Origin: Blautia wexlerae DSM 19850
GTDB lineage: Bacteria > Bacillota > Clostridia > Lachnospirales > Lachnospiraceae
Assembly (NCBI RefSeq): GCF_025148125.1
Contig: NZ_CP102267.1
Span: 4,226,501 to 4,290,500 of the forward strand
DNA: 64,000 nt
Direction: 5' to 3'
This document shows positions 54,848-63,931 of this stretch, piece after piece (the first letter of the stretch is position 1; each line of letters begins with the position of its first letter). The position numbers and the translations under genes were made by a program. Under the pieces are notes generated by a model, which had not been told where the DNA came from, did no database searches, and saw only the letters and a list, made by a program, of their open reading frames with translations.

Positions 54848-56497
54848 TCACATAGTTGTGCACGGTTCCACCGCCTTTCCCTGAAATTCATTTTTGAAAC
54901 GGAAGGTTACATGAATATTCCGCTCGTGGTCGATCTCAATTCGTTCAATGAGCCGTTCGATCAGTTCTGCAGTCAGCACATGATCCTGTGCCAGTGTTTT
55001 TGCATCCTTTTCCATTGCACGGTATCGGGCAAGCTGGTTGTCTAGGGAGTCCATAGATTTTTCAAATACCTCAATCTCACCAGACAGAGCATTGATAGCA
55101 TATTCATAATCCGCCTTCAATTCAAAGTATTCATCATTTGTCAAAATACCCTGCACAAAATTTTCATATAGACCACGGATCAGTCGGCGTGTTTTTTCAA
55201 TTTCCTGCCGTTTGGCAGACATCTGAATTTTCAGCTTATCTTTTTCCTGTTTTTGTCTTGCCTCCAACTGAAAGAGTGGCAGCGACATTCCCAGCGCAAC
55301 TGTCAGCTCTTTTTCAAGAATAGCCGTAACAGTAGAAATCAGTTCCTTTTCCTGCATCGTTGCGCCTTTGCAGCTATCTTTTTCTACCCGGCTGTTTGTA
55401 AGGCAGTGGAACCAATAAGTATCGGGACCTTTCCGGCGCTCGGCACGTTGCCGGTGAAGGCTTCTGCCACAATCAGCACAGAACACTTTGCCTTTGAAAA
55501 TGTTTGGCGTGTAGGGGCGTTTTTGAGTTGCTTTGCTTTCTTCACAGATCTGTTTTCTGTATTCCTGAACTGCATGAAACAATTCATAGCTAATGATCGG
55601 TTCATGGGTGCATTTGGCAATAATCAGATTATCTTCTCCAGCCTTGACCTGCTGATGATCTACAATCTTTGTTTTTCCTTGCACCAGATCGCCTGTATAG
55701 ACTTCGCTTTCTAAAATTTTCATCACTGTACGGGTCTGCCATTTGCCGCTTCCAATCAGGCCCGGACTGGTAATCTCGCCAGTGGTCTTTTTATAATGGC
55801 TCGGTGCCGGAATCCCCATCTCATTTAGATTGCGGACAATCCGGTTCAGAGACACATGCTCATGTGCCCATTCAAAAATCTGTTTTACCACAGGGGCAGT
55901 ATTTTCATCAATCAGAAGTTTATGGCAATTATCAGGGTCTTTCCTGTAACCGTAAGGTGCCCGTGCACCAATATAGTCGCCATCTTTCATAGCCTGCCGC
56001 GCTTGTGCTTTGATTTTTCGTCCAATGTCCAGAGCATAGGCTTCATTGATCATATTTTTCAAAGGCAGCATGATACCGCCATGAAGATTTCCGGAATCCG
56101 CTGTGTCAAACTGATCCGTAACAGCAATGAAGCGAACATTATGAGCATGGAAATACTGTTCGATATAATAACCCGTGTCAATAGAATTTCGCCCTAATCG
56201 GGAAAGATCCTTAACAATCACACAGTTAATGTGGCCTGCTTCAATATCAGATAGCATTTGCTGAAATCCAGGGCGGTGAAAATTTGTCCCTGTCGCTCCG
56301 TTGTCGATATAGGTATCATACACAACGAAGTCCGGTTTATTTGAAAGAAAGTCATTCAGTACCAGCTTTTGATTTTCTACTGAGCAGCCCCGCTTTTTGT
56401 TATCCTCCACAGAAAGACGGATATACAGAGCCACATGTACATATAAAGATGGTGCCGGCATAGGCGCTGCCGTCTGTTTTCTGCTTTTTCTTGCCAT
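54848..56497 (-). CDS. Large serine recombinase 2
   Basis: 549 residues. Resolvase domain with the catalytic Ser in ALYIRLSVED and IVKDLSRLGRNSIDTGYYIE, a recombinase domain, a zinc ribbon (CADCGRSLHRQ ... DSCKG) and a coiled coil (residues 410-480). Such enzymes integrate and excise elements at att sites. It begins directly after recombinase 1 ends and overlaps recombinase 3 by 16 bases. Confidence 0.93.
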   Translation of the reverse strand: MARKSRKQTAAPMPAPSLYVHVALYIRLSVEDNKKRGCSVENQKLVLNDFLSNKPDFVVYDTYIDNGATGTNFHRPGFQQMLSDIEAGHINCVIVKDLSRLGRNSIDTGYYIEQYFHAHNVRFIAVTDQFDTADSGNLHGGIMLPLKNMINEAYALDIGRKIKAQARQAMKDGDYIGARAPYGYRKDPDNCHKLLIDENTAPVVKQIFEWAHEHVSLNRIVRNLNEMGIPAPSHYKKTTGEITSPGLIGSGKWQTRTVMKILESEVYTGDLVQGKTKIVDHQQVKAGEDNLIIAKCTHEPIISYELFHAVQEYRKQICEESKATQKRPYTPNIFKGKVFCADCGRSLHRQRAERRKGPDTYWFHCLTNSRVEKDSCKGATMQEKELISTVTAILEKELTVALGMSLPLFQLEARQKQEKDKLKIQMSAKRQEIEKTRRLIRGLYENFVQGILTNDEYFELKADYEYAINALSGEIEVFEKSMDSLDNQLARYRAMEKDAKTLAQDHVLTAELIERLIERIEIDHERNIHVTFRFKNEFQGKAVEPCTTM

Positions 56498-58126
56498 TTA
56501 GCCCACCATCCTTTCTTCATTTTTTGTAGCAATCTGTTCCGCCAAAGAGATTGCTTTCTGATATTCATCCTGGTAATTAAATTCAATATGCAGTTCATCT
56601 TTACCCATGACCCGTATGCTTCGGATAAGCTGCATGACTGCCCGGCGGTCAATATCCTCCATAGTAGAAAATTTCATAAAATGGTTGATCCAACGGTTTC
56701 GTTCACTTCGGTTTTCCAATACATCTGTAAGTTTATCGTTCCATTCAGCGATTGCCTTTTGGAACAGTTCAATATCTGCATTGTATTTTCGCTTATAAGA
56801 GAGAAATTCTTCCTTTGTCAGAATTCCACTCACCAGATTTTCATAGAGTTTTGCCTTAAAGCCCTCGGTCTGTGCCACACGCTTTTCATTTACTCTAATC
56901 TGTGCGGCATATTCCTGCGCCAATTCTCGGTTGATCCGTTCCTGGCTGATACTGGACAGCAGGGCATCCAGAGAAGCAACATTTTCAATATGTCCTTTCA
57001 AACTGTCCTGTACACATTCAATCAGATCCGACTCTTTCAGCATGACCGACGATGTGCAGCCATTCTTTTTGCCGGTCGGGCAGTAATAATAGTGATACTC
57101 TTTATTTTTATAGCGGTTCGTCTTGCGGGTCATACGGCAGCCACAGCAGCCGCAGATCAAAATACCGGAAAACAGGTAAACCTTATCCGATTTGGGAGAA
57201 GTCCTTGTGTCAATCCTGCGGAGCCGTTGCACCAGATCAAAATCGTGCTTTTGTATGATCGCTTCATGGGTTCCCTCCACACGAATCCATTCCGAAGAAG
57301 GTTTGTCCTCACGCTCTTTTAATTTGAAATGGGGCGTTGTCTGTTTGCCCTGGACCAGTGTTCCGGTGTAAGTTTCATCCTGTAAAATGCGGATGATTGT
57401 AGTTGCAGACCATTTGCAATCCTTTCGGTCTGTATAGCCACCTTTTGCATGAGGCATTCCGTGATTGCGCTTATACGCTAAAGGCGAAAGAATTCCTAAT
57501 CGGTTCAGTTCATCCGCTATATGGGAAGCGCTGAATCCCTCCAGCCGTTTTCTGAAAATATCCCTCACAACATTAGCAGCATATTCGTCTACTTCCAGGC
57601 TCTTGTGTTTATCGCCGACTTTCACATAACCATAGATGGTAAAAGCACCTACAAAATCCCCGCTGCGCCGTTTTACTTCCAGGGCGCTCCGTGTCTTAAC
57701 GGAAATATCCCGACAGTAAGCCTCATTCATAATGTTTTTGACAGAAACTGTGAGATCATCGGCAGCGTCATTTTCCGTGTCCACATTATCGTTAATTGCG
57801 ATAAAACGCACTCCATAGGCTGGAAATACCCTGCGCATATAACGGCCTGTTTCTATGTACTCACGACCTAAGCGGGAGAGGTCTTTGACAATCACGCAGT
57901 TAGCTTCGCCTTGTTCGATCATCCGCATCATTTCCTGAAATGCTGGGCGATCAAACAAAACACCACTATAACCATCGTCAATTTTTTCTGCCACAACCTC
58001 AATTTCCGGGTGTCGGGCTATGTAGTCATCGATCAGGCGCCGCTGGTTAGCAACGCTGTCACTTTCTACTGTTTTATCATCCGTGTAAGAAAGACGGATG
58101 TACTTAATCGCTTTGTAAACCTGCAT
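56498..58126 (-). CDS. Large serine recombinase 1
   Basis: 542 residues with catalytic Ser in IKYIRLSYTDD, IVKDLSRLGREYIETGRYMRR, a recombinase domain and a zinc ribbon (CGCCGCRMTRK). The ATG at 58126 follows GGAGTG. First of three recombinase genes in a row. Sequences differ widely among the three, so they are not recent duplicates and probably act together. Confidence 0.93.
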   Translation of the reverse strand: MQVYKAIKYIRLSYTDDKTVESDSVANQRRLIDDYIARHPEIEVVAEKIDDGYSGVLFDRPAFQEMMRMIEQGEANCVIVKDLSRLGREYIETGRYMRRVFPAYGVRFIAINDNVDTENDAADDLTVSVKNIMNEAYCRDISVKTRSALEVKRRSGDFVGAFTIYGYVKVGDKHKSLEVDEYAANVVRDIFRKRLEGFSASHIADELNRLGILSPLAYKRNHGMPHAKGGYTDRKDCKWSATTIIRILQDETYTGTLVQGKQTTPHFKLKEREDKPSSEWIRVEGTHEAIIQKHDFDLVQRLRRIDTRTSPKSDKVYLFSGILICGCCGCRMTRKTNRYKNKEYHYYYCPTGKKNGCTSSVMLKESDLIECVQDSLKGHIENVASLDALLSSISQERINRELAQEYAAQIRVNEKRVAQTEGFKAKLYENLVSGILTKEEFLSYKRKYNADIELFQKAIAEWNDKLTDVLENRSERNRWINHFMKFSTMEDIDRRAVMQLIRSIRVMGKDELHIEFNYQDEYQKAISLAEQIATKNEERMVG

Positions 58127-58261
58127 AAAAAAACACTCCTTTCGTTGCACAGAAAAATCCCCGCAATTCAAGAAGTGTGGTTAGTCCATATTCAATTCCT
58201 TTTCCGATTCTTATTCTACCATGCTTTTACGGAAAAGTCAGCCCCTTTCTTAAAATTGCGC

Positions 58262-58477
58262 CTATCGTAAAATACCCTTGATACATTCTTCCAGGGTAGC
58301 ACCTTCAGCAGAAAAGCTGGCCTGTACAGTAAAACGGCCACACTTAAAATGGTATGGATTTTTTATCTGCTGAACAAATTCTGCAATCCGTTCATCACGG
58401 GAAAGTTCTTTGTTGACAGAGACATCCCGAATGTCTACCAGCGTACCCACTTCACTGACAATGGTGTTCAATTCCAT
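58262..58477 (-). CDS. DUF6870-like small protein
   Basis: 71 residues: VDIRDVSVNKELSRDERIAEFVQQIKNPYHFKCGRFTVQASFSAEGATLEECIKGIL. The segment QIKNPYxFKCG and the ending TLEECI are what I recall of DUF6870, found near recombinases in gut Firmicutes. Function unknown. GGAAGGGAG precedes the ATG. It lies 136 bases before recombinase 1 on the same strand. Confidence 0.65.
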   Translation of the reverse strand: MELNTIVSEVGTLVDIRDVSVNKELSRDERIAEFVQQIKNPYHFKCGRFTVQASFSAEGATLEECIKGILR

Positions 58478-58541
58478 AGTATCAACTCCCTTCCGAAAAC
58501 TGTGTTATCAAAACCACATGAATAGGTCGGATCTATGGTTA

Positions 58542-58757
58542 TTACACACATAAATCCGGCCCATTATATCTGATTTCGATTTTACTGCCGTATTTGCCAC
58601 GCACCCCGGCAAGTCCTTCTGTTATAAGGACGGGGCTGTTACAGGTTGCGGATAGCGTCACCGCATCATAGTCCCGCATACGCCGCCGCTTTGCCAGAGC
58701 AAGCAAACGCCGCAGGAGCTCTCCCCAAGTCTTTAGGAAGCCGTGAAGAAGTACCAT
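58542..58757 (-). CDS. Short uncertain reading frame
   Basis: 71 residues starting MVLLHGFLKTWGELLRRLL. No ribosome site is seen before the ATG; the frame stays open further upstream without a good start. GC-rich compared with neighbours. It may be part of a degraded gene of the recombinase element. I do not recognise it. Confidence 0.25.
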   Translation of the reverse strand: MVLLHGFLKTWGELLRRLLALAKRRRMRDYDAVTLSATCNSPVLITEGLAGVRGKYGSKIEIRYNGPDLCV

Positions 58758-59195
58758 TATGATCTGTGTCGTTATCGCGTCTGGCTTGCCATAGCCGGTT
58801 TCGTAGGTTGCGTTTATCGCTCGGACAGCCTGGATTCATCACCTCCTTAGGCCGCCTGTCACCGCGCCGCCCCATCTGCCGCTCGGAACACAGAACGAAG
58901 TACCTGTAACAGCGTATATTCGGTTGTCAACGAATCATGAAAGCTTATCTCAGCCTATAATGAAAATAGGATACTGACTCCACTACTTTTTTCACTTCTC
59001 TTTTTGCCTTACAATAGTCTTAGGCAGGATTAAGTTTGATTGCACCTTGGAGGATTTGCACCCCGTTTGTCAACGTAAATGATTTGCCCTTGAGCACAGC
59101 ATATTGTCGCACCTTTTATGAATAGCACGAGTAGCAAAGTCCGTATTATCTCGGGCAAATCTCCTGCCAATTCTATAGTAAAGGAGTTGTTCTGT
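58758..59195. other. Non-coding stretch upstream of the IS110-family transposase
   Basis: No gene supported. It includes the left part of the IS110-family element, whose exact end I cannot set because this family often lacks inverted repeats. TATAAT-like sequence occurs at about 58956, and the region before the transposase start is where IS110-group elements carry their bridge RNA. Confidence 0.4.
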
Positions 59196-60434
59196 ATGAA
59201 AGACCTTCTGGAAATTTCCTGTGGACTGGATGTCCACAAAGAAAAAATTGTTGCATGTATCCTGACTGGTCCTCTGGGCAAGCCAACCCGTTCTGAAATC
59301 CGTGAGTTTTCTACATTGATTCCGGATATGATAGCATTACGGAATTGGATCGTTTCTAAAAACTGCCATCATGTAGCTATGGAAAGCACCGGTATCTATT
59401 GGATGCCGATTTATGAAATACTGGAGGATGCTTTCTCTGGTGACATTACCCTGCTTGTTGTAAATGCACGCCATATGAAAAATGTTCCTGGCAAAAAGAC
59501 CGATATGCGGGATTCCGAATGGATTTCCACCTTGCTTCGCGCCGGACTTTTGAACGGAAGTTTTATTCCCGAAAAAAGGATTCGGGAATTCCGCGATCTA
59601 AATCGTTACCGTAAGAGTGTCATCCGCGATATTACGTCACAGAAGAACAGGATTGAGAAATTTTTACAAAGTTCCGGCTTCCGTCTATCATCCTTTATTT
59701 CTGATATTTTTGGCGCTTCGGGTAGAAACATCATTCTGCATTTAGTTGAACATGGGCAGATTGATAAAACTGCTTTAGATTCTTGTCTCAAAACCAAGAC
59801 CAGAAACCGTATTGATGAAATTCTCATGTCCGTGAACGGAACACTGTCAGAACACCAAAAGGCATTTTTAAGGATTCTCATGACTCATTATGATTCTTTA
59901 AAGAAACATCTTGCTGAAATTGAAACGAGTCTCGAGGAAGATATGGCTCCATTTGCCCTGCAGGTTGAGCAGTTGAATAGCATCTATGGAATAAGCACAA
60001 CTGCTTCCTGTGCAATTATTGCTGAAATCGGTATTGATATGAAGCCGTTTAAAACTGCGGAACACATCTGCTCATGGGCCGGTTTGTGCCCAGGTAATAA
60101 CGAAAGTGCTGGAAAACGAAAAAGCACCTCTGTCACAAAAGGCAATCCTTACATAAAAAGTATGCTCTGCGAAATTGCCTGGGTGATTGCAGGGAAACGC
60201 AACACTTATCTTTCGGCATGGTACTGGAGAATCAAACAGAAAAAAGGAGCCAAAAAAGCGATTGTCGCACTTGCCCGAAAACTTCTTGTCATCATCTACA
60301 CAATGTTAAAACAAGGAACTCTATTTGACGAATCCTGTTTTGAAACAAGACGTAAGCACTGTGAACAAAAACAGCTTTCTCGTTATATACGGGAATTGGA
60401 AAAACATGGTTATCATGTGGAAGCTCAAAGCTAG
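59196..60434 (+). CDS. IS110-family transposase (DEDD)
   Basis: 412 residues. The N-terminal RuvC-like DEDD domain shows Asp in CGLDVHKEKIVACI, Glu in VAMESTGIYW, and the Asp pair in KKTDMRDSEWI. The C-terminal Tnp2 domain carries the Ser-containing motif region IYGISTTASCAIIAEIG followed by CSWAGLCPGNNESAGKRKS. The ATG at 59196 has AAAGGAG nine bases upstream. The element uses RNA-guided recombination in the family. It sits between the DUF6870-like gene and the sigma-like gene. Confidence 0.9.
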   Translation: MKDLLEISCGLDVHKEKIVACILTGPLGKPTRSEIREFSTLIPDMIALRNWIVSKNCHHVAMESTGIYWMPIYEILEDAFSGDITLLVVNARHMKNVPGKKTDMRDSEWISTLLRAGLLNGSFIPEKRIREFRDLNRYRKSVIRDITSQKNRIEKFLQSSGFRLSSFISDIFGASGRNIILHLVEHGQIDKTALDSCLKTKTRNRIDEILMSVNGTLSEHQKAFLRILMTHYDSLKKHLAEIETSLEEDMAPFALQVEQLNSIYGISTTASCAIIAEIGIDMKPFKTAEHICSWAGLCPGNNESAGKRKSTSVTKGNPYIKSMLCEIAWVIAGKRNTYLSAWYWRIKQKKGAKKAIVALARKLLVIIYTMLKQGTLFDESCFETRRKHCEQKQLSRYIRELEKHGYHVEAQS

Positions 60435-60716
60435 CCTTTCTTAAATACGATCAATCTCTCACTACAGGCAGCCAATACTGTGACTGCTTTATAGTGATGC
60501 TTTCATAATTGTTGAAAACATTTGTTGTCAAGGTTCAGTTTTTGGCTACGAGTTTTATTTTCGTAGCAAGGAACAAGCAAGGGGCATGGCAGACAAATTG
60601 ATATTGCAGTTGGGGTGGGAGGATGTATATGCTTCCTTACCACACCCGTCCAGCTTGTCCCGCCGAATATGTCCCTCTACTATTCAGTACATTTTTAGGG
60701 GCAAAGTTGCCGTCTG
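60435..60716. other. Right flank of the IS110-family element
   Basis: No gene is visible. The stretch holds an inverted repeat (GGCTACGAG...TTTTCGTAGC, about 60542-60568) that could be a terminator after the transposase. The element's right end should lie here. Confidence 0.35.
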
Positions 60717-61136
60717 TTATAAAATTTCTTTGAAATATTTTTCCAGACTACGCAATCCGGCTTCGATAGAACGGGTGATCCGGCTTTTGTGTGTTCCTTC
60801 CGCTTTGGCAATATCTGCTTTGCTCATGCCAAGGAAAAAGTGTGCATAGATCCGTTGGCGCTGCTTTACCGGAAGTTTGGAAAGACCTTTATAAATCAAC
60901 TCCGTCATTTGACGCTGTTCCCAAATTTCTGCCGGGTTAAGAGGTTTTTGCAATATCTCACGCTCAATACCTTCGTCTCGATCCAGAGAGTAAAATGCTT
61001 TATAACGGTATGTACGAATCCGATAGGCTTCCTCCAGCAACATGTATTCCCGAAGCAACAAAGCAACTTCATCCGGCACCTCAACGATCATGTCCTGTGT
61101 ATAATACGGGTAATAATCCCGAAGATTGATTTTCTT
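60717..61136 (-). CDS. Sigma-70 region 4-like regulator
   Basis: 139 residues. The C-terminal segment (LIYKGLSKLPVKQRQRIYAHFFLGMSKADIAKAEGTHKSRITRSIEAGLRSLEKYF) is a sigma region 4 helix-turn-helix, with the N-terminal part not a standard region 2. Such proteins govern recombinase genes of clostridial mobile elements. The ATG at 61136 follows AGGAAAT. It reads toward the recombinase genes but the IS110-family element is between them. Confidence 0.82.
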   Translation of the reverse strand, partial: KKINLRDYYPYYTQDMIVEVPDEVALLLREYMLLEEAYRIRTYRYKAFYSLDRDEGIEREILQKPLNPAEIWEQRQMTELIYKGLSKLPVKQRQRIYAHFFLGMSKADIAKAEGTHKSRITRSIEAGLRSLEKYFKEIL

Positions 61137-61644
61137 CATAGTAATTTCCTCCAATTTCGATGTTTGAGTTGATGGCAAAAATCGAAATCAGAGGGTGGGC
61201 TGCGGCAGCGATAAGGTCTAAGTCTCTTTCTGATTAAAAAAAGGGTACAAAAAAGCGCGCCCGTACAAAGAATAGGCGCGCCAAAGCAACAGTATGAAAT
61301 TTTTCCGGGAGGTTGACAGCGAAAATGCTCAAATTTTGTCGAAACCAAAAACGCCGCAATCCATACGAGCTGGACTACGACGTATAGGTGACTGAATGTA
61401 AAGCAGTTTATCTGCGGATCTGTGTTGCATAGACGCATAGGCATTTCCTCCCATCAAGGAGGAGCCTGAATCGGCTGCTTGATACCTCCTTGGGAGAAAA
61501 TTATATCGATTATGTTTCCTGTATCAGTCCGCAGACATTCGCTTTTTACTCTTTATATTCACAATTTTCTACATATTCTGCTCTTAGAATATATGCTGCA
61601 AAAAGCAAGCCCACAAGGAGAAGATGACACCTTGTGGGCTCATG
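61137..61644. other. Non-coding stretch with hairpins
   Basis: No convincing gene; a minus-strand frame of about 100 residues here has no ribosome site and Cys-rich, low-quality content. It contains GGCGCGC...GCGCGCC (61254-61282), a long imperfect inverted repeat at 61449-61495 (CCCATCAAGGAGG with CCTCCTTGGG) and the terminator at 61608. Confidence 0.45.
61608..61640 (-). terminator. Terminator of the winged-helix gene
   Basis: AGCCCACAAGG pairs with CCTTGTGGGCT; on the minus strand TGCTTTTTG follows. It lies just past the stop at 61645. Confidence 0.8.
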
Positions 61645-62037
61645 TTATAGATGTTCAAATTTATAGCCGATTCCGGAGACACTCTCAATATAGTTTGGAA
61701 GATCCGGTTCAAAGCGCAATTTCTTACGCAGCTTACTTATATGATTATGAATCGCTTTTCTCGAATAGAAATCACAATCCTCTTTCCAAACCAAATCGGT
61801 AATCAGTTCGTAAGTAAAAACACGTTTGGGATTGGCAATGAGCAATGCCAGTATATCAAACTCCTTACTTGTCAGGTTGATAATCCGTTCGCGAACCTTG
61901 ACAGTACGATGTTCCAGACATAGATAAATTTCGCCTTCTTGTATTTCTGTAAGAGGATTCTTCTCTGCTGCGGAGAAAGTGTGACAGGAATTGAATACCG
62001 TTCCATGACAGACTCCTTGTTCCAAAATATATTGCAT
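61645..62037 (-). CDS. Winged-helix regulator lacking a receiver domain
   Basis: The C-terminal 95 residues are an OmpR-type winged helix (REERIINLTSKEFDILALLIANPKRVFTYELITDLVW-like pattern, then KAIHNHISKLRKKLRFEPDL and IESVSGIGYKF). No receiver domain precedes it. The frame is open about 80 bases further upstream (…FNIEESGNQIGEKLFLLLNEEQKNAL) without a normal start, while the ATG with a good ribosome site (62132, after AAGGATGGTGATG) is one base out of frame. Either a deletion or an error has occurred, or translation begins at 62037. It precedes the ABC exporter in sequence on the same strand, downstream of it. Confidence 0.65.
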   Translation of the reverse strand: MQYILEQGVCHGTVFNSCHTFSAAEKNPLTEIQEGEIYLCLEHRTVKVRERIINLTSKEFDILALLIANPKRVFTYELITDLVWKEDCDFYSRKAIHNHISKLRKKLRFEPDLPNYIESVSGIGYKFEHL

Positions 62038-62235
62038 TAGAGCATTCTTTTGTTCCTCGTTAAGAAGCAGAAATAGCTTTTCGCCAATCTGATTGCCGGA
62101 TTCTTCTATATTAAAAACAGCTAATGTCCCATCACATCACCATCCTTTTTTCCTCTTAACAACAATCAATGTAGCTAGAGTTTTCTTTTTATCTGCGAAA
62201 ACAATCACAAAGCTCAAAACCATTTGTAACGATTT

Positions 62236-63021
62236 TTATTGCAGAAGTTTTTCATAGGTGAACCGTCCCATAGATTTTTGCAATAAGAACCAGGCAAGTA
62301 TTGCACATATCACACCGAGTCCGAGAAGAATCCAGACATTCATTAAAAAGACTCCTGTAAATTGTCCCGCTATGGGCAGAATCACCGGAAGAATCAGAAA
62401 AACGGCAGCCTGCTGAGATTCCTCTACGCTCTGCGCTTTGGCAGATCCCCGGACAATCAGTGTAATGGCAATTAGTGAGATTGCAGGTGAAAGCAATAGT
62501 ATAACAACCAACCAGCTTACGCTTGGAATCAGCAGCCTACCTGCCAAGAAAAATAATTCTGTTTCTATAACCAGAAACATAGCCGCAAATGAGATTACAG
62601 AGACAAGCATACTTAAAAGGAAAGAAGCCCATACTTTTGCTTGAAAAATCTGTTTGAGAGTAAGTGGACAATAGAGCAATGTTTCAAGCGTATGCCGTTC
62701 CTTTTCTCCTACAAATGCACTGGCTGCCATGATAGAAGCAGTCATTATAGGAATTATCAGGAAAAAAATCGGAAGTATATAATTTAAGATCATGCCAGAA
62801 AGCGTAAGCTCCAGGCTTTCCATCCGGGCAGTTTCAGGAAGCAGTGACAGTAACTTTGTAATATCCGGATCATCCGGTACAAAATGAATGGTAATGACAA
62901 AAATAGACGGCAATACAATAGTCAGCACTAAAGGAACAATAAAAAGAGCAGGAAATAGTCTACGGTTACTTGCAATAATGCGAAAATCTTTTTTGATAAT
63001 TGCATACATAGCAGCTTTCAT
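62236..63021 (-). CDS. ABC transporter permease (ABC-2 type)
   Basis: 261 residues with six membrane segments (first at about 22-46, second near 70-95). The start MKAAMYAIIKKDFRIIASNRRLFPALFIVPLVL and the EKERHTLETLLYCPLTL segment are typical of ABC-2 permeases of export systems. It begins four bases after the ATPase gene. Substrate unknown; such two-gene exporters next to small regulators often move peptides or drugs. Confidence 0.85.
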   Translation of the reverse strand: MKAAMYAIIKKDFRIIASNRRLFPALFIVPLVLTIVLPSIFVITIHFVPDDPDITKLLSLLPETARMESLELTLSGMILNYILPIFFLIIPIMTASIMAASAFVGEKERHTLETLLYCPLTLKQIFQAKVWASFLLSMLVSVISFAAMFLVIETELFFLAGRLLIPSVSWLVVILLLSPAISLIAITLIVRGSAKAQSVEESQQAAVFLILPVILPIAGQFTGVFLMNVWILLGLGVICAILAWFLLQKSMGRFTYEKLLQ

Positions 63022-63025
63022 ATCA

Positions 63026-63931
63026 TCAATCCTCCTTCCTGCCGGCAGTCAGGGTAAAATAAATATCTTCCAGAGTGGGTTCTATAAGATTTACAGAATA
63101 GATATCCTCACCGGCTTCTACAATCTTTCGTACCAAATAAGGGATTTCTTTTTTATCTTGTATTTGGGTTTCAAACTCATTGATTCCGCATTTAACAAAG
63201 TTTAGCTTGTCAGGAACCGCTGACGCACAGATACGAAGCGATTTTGAAGTAAATACCCGAGCGCGTAATTCATCTATTGTACCCGAGGCCAAAAGAATCC
63301 CCTGATCAATCAGTCCGTAGCGTGTGCAGATTTCCTGTGCATACCGAAGCTGATGGGTACAGAGAAAAACAGTAATTCCCTCTTTGCAAGCCAGATTGTG
63401 TATCATTTGATTGACATTCTGCGCACTTTCCGGATCCAAGCCAGAAGTTGGTTCGTCAAGAAACAGAACTTTCGGGTGGTGTAACAGTGCCCTTGCCAGA
63501 GATAACCTCTGTCTCATACCGGTAGAATAGGTCGCCAGTTTTTGGTCTTTCGCTTCTGTCAACTCTAATTCCTTGAGTAGTGACTCAGCACGCCATTTTC
63601 CTTTTTGTTCCATGCCAAAAGCCGCAGCATAAAACATCAGATTTTCAATACCAGTCAGATTGTCATACATCTGTGCGTGTTCAGTCACAATCCCTGCAAG
63701 GAGATGCACTTTTTCTGGCTGAATATTAGGATTGACACCCATAATTTCACATGATCCTCCAGACGGGCTCAGGACTCCGGTAAGCAATTTTACGGTTGTC
63801 GTCTTTCCGGCACCATTTGGACCGAGAAAACCAAATACCTCTCCGGTACTTAGTGTCAACGAGAGTTGTTTTAATGCTTCTTTTCCACTAGGGTATGTTT
63901 TGGATAGTTTTTGTATAGTAACAGTTTCCAT
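63026..63931 (-). CDS. ABC transporter ATP-binding protein
   Basis: 301 residues. Walker A GPNGAGKT near residue 39, signature YSTGMRQRLSLARA, Walker B VLFLDEPTSGLDP and the switch His in CTHQLRY. A C-terminal domain of 80 residues (LIEPTLEDIYFTLTAGRKED end) resembles the DrrA/CcmA group. ATG adjoins the stop of the previous gene (TAAATG), so it belongs to an operon that continues beyond the window. Confidence 0.9.
   Translation of the reverse strand: METVTIQKLSKTYPSGKEALKQLSLTLSTGEVFGFLGPNGAGKTTTVKLLTGVLSPSGGSCEIMGVNPNIQPEKVHLLAGIVTEHAQMYDNLTGIENLMFYAAAFGMEQKGKWRAESLLKELELTEAKDQKLATYSTGMRQRLSLARALLHHPKVLFLDEPTSGLDPESAQNVNQMIHNLACKEGITVFLCTHQLRYAQEICTRYGLIDQGILLASGTIDELRARVFTSKSLRICASAVPDKLNFVKCGINEFETQIQDKKEIPYLVRKIVEAGEDIYSVNLIEPTLEDIYFTLTAGRKED

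Larger units (their letters stand above)
51954..54863 (-). pseudogene. Large serine recombinase 3, split by an IS3-family element
   Basis: The 5' part (54863 to 54480) has the resolvase domain with the catalytic Ser in LYIRLSVED; the 3' part (53114 to 51954) has the recombinase domain, a zinc ribbon (CGCCDHAM) and a coiled coil. They rejoin at the ATT target to ...GDTGGI-DIAFKYLI..., matching the two intact sister genes. The start overlaps the end of recombinase 2 by 16 bases, so the three were one operon. Without the join no DNA-cutting protein with a target-binding domain is made from this gene. Confidence 0.9.

Noticed and set aside
58666..58875. Second short frame overlapping 58542-58757
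   Set aside because: Overlaps in another frame, biased Arg/Pro/Ala content caused by GC-rich DNA, no family pattern.
61137..61444. About 100-residue minus-strand reading frame
   Set aside because: No ribosome site, many scattered cysteines, and it runs through the GGCGCGC inverted repeat; more like a chance frame.
51859..61644. Displaced C-terminal end of the ICE integrase at the far side of the recombinase element
   Set aside because: I looked for the missing catalytic end (HxxR and Tyr context) on both strands up to 61.6 kb and did not find it, so a simple insertion into int is not shown; deletion is equally possible.
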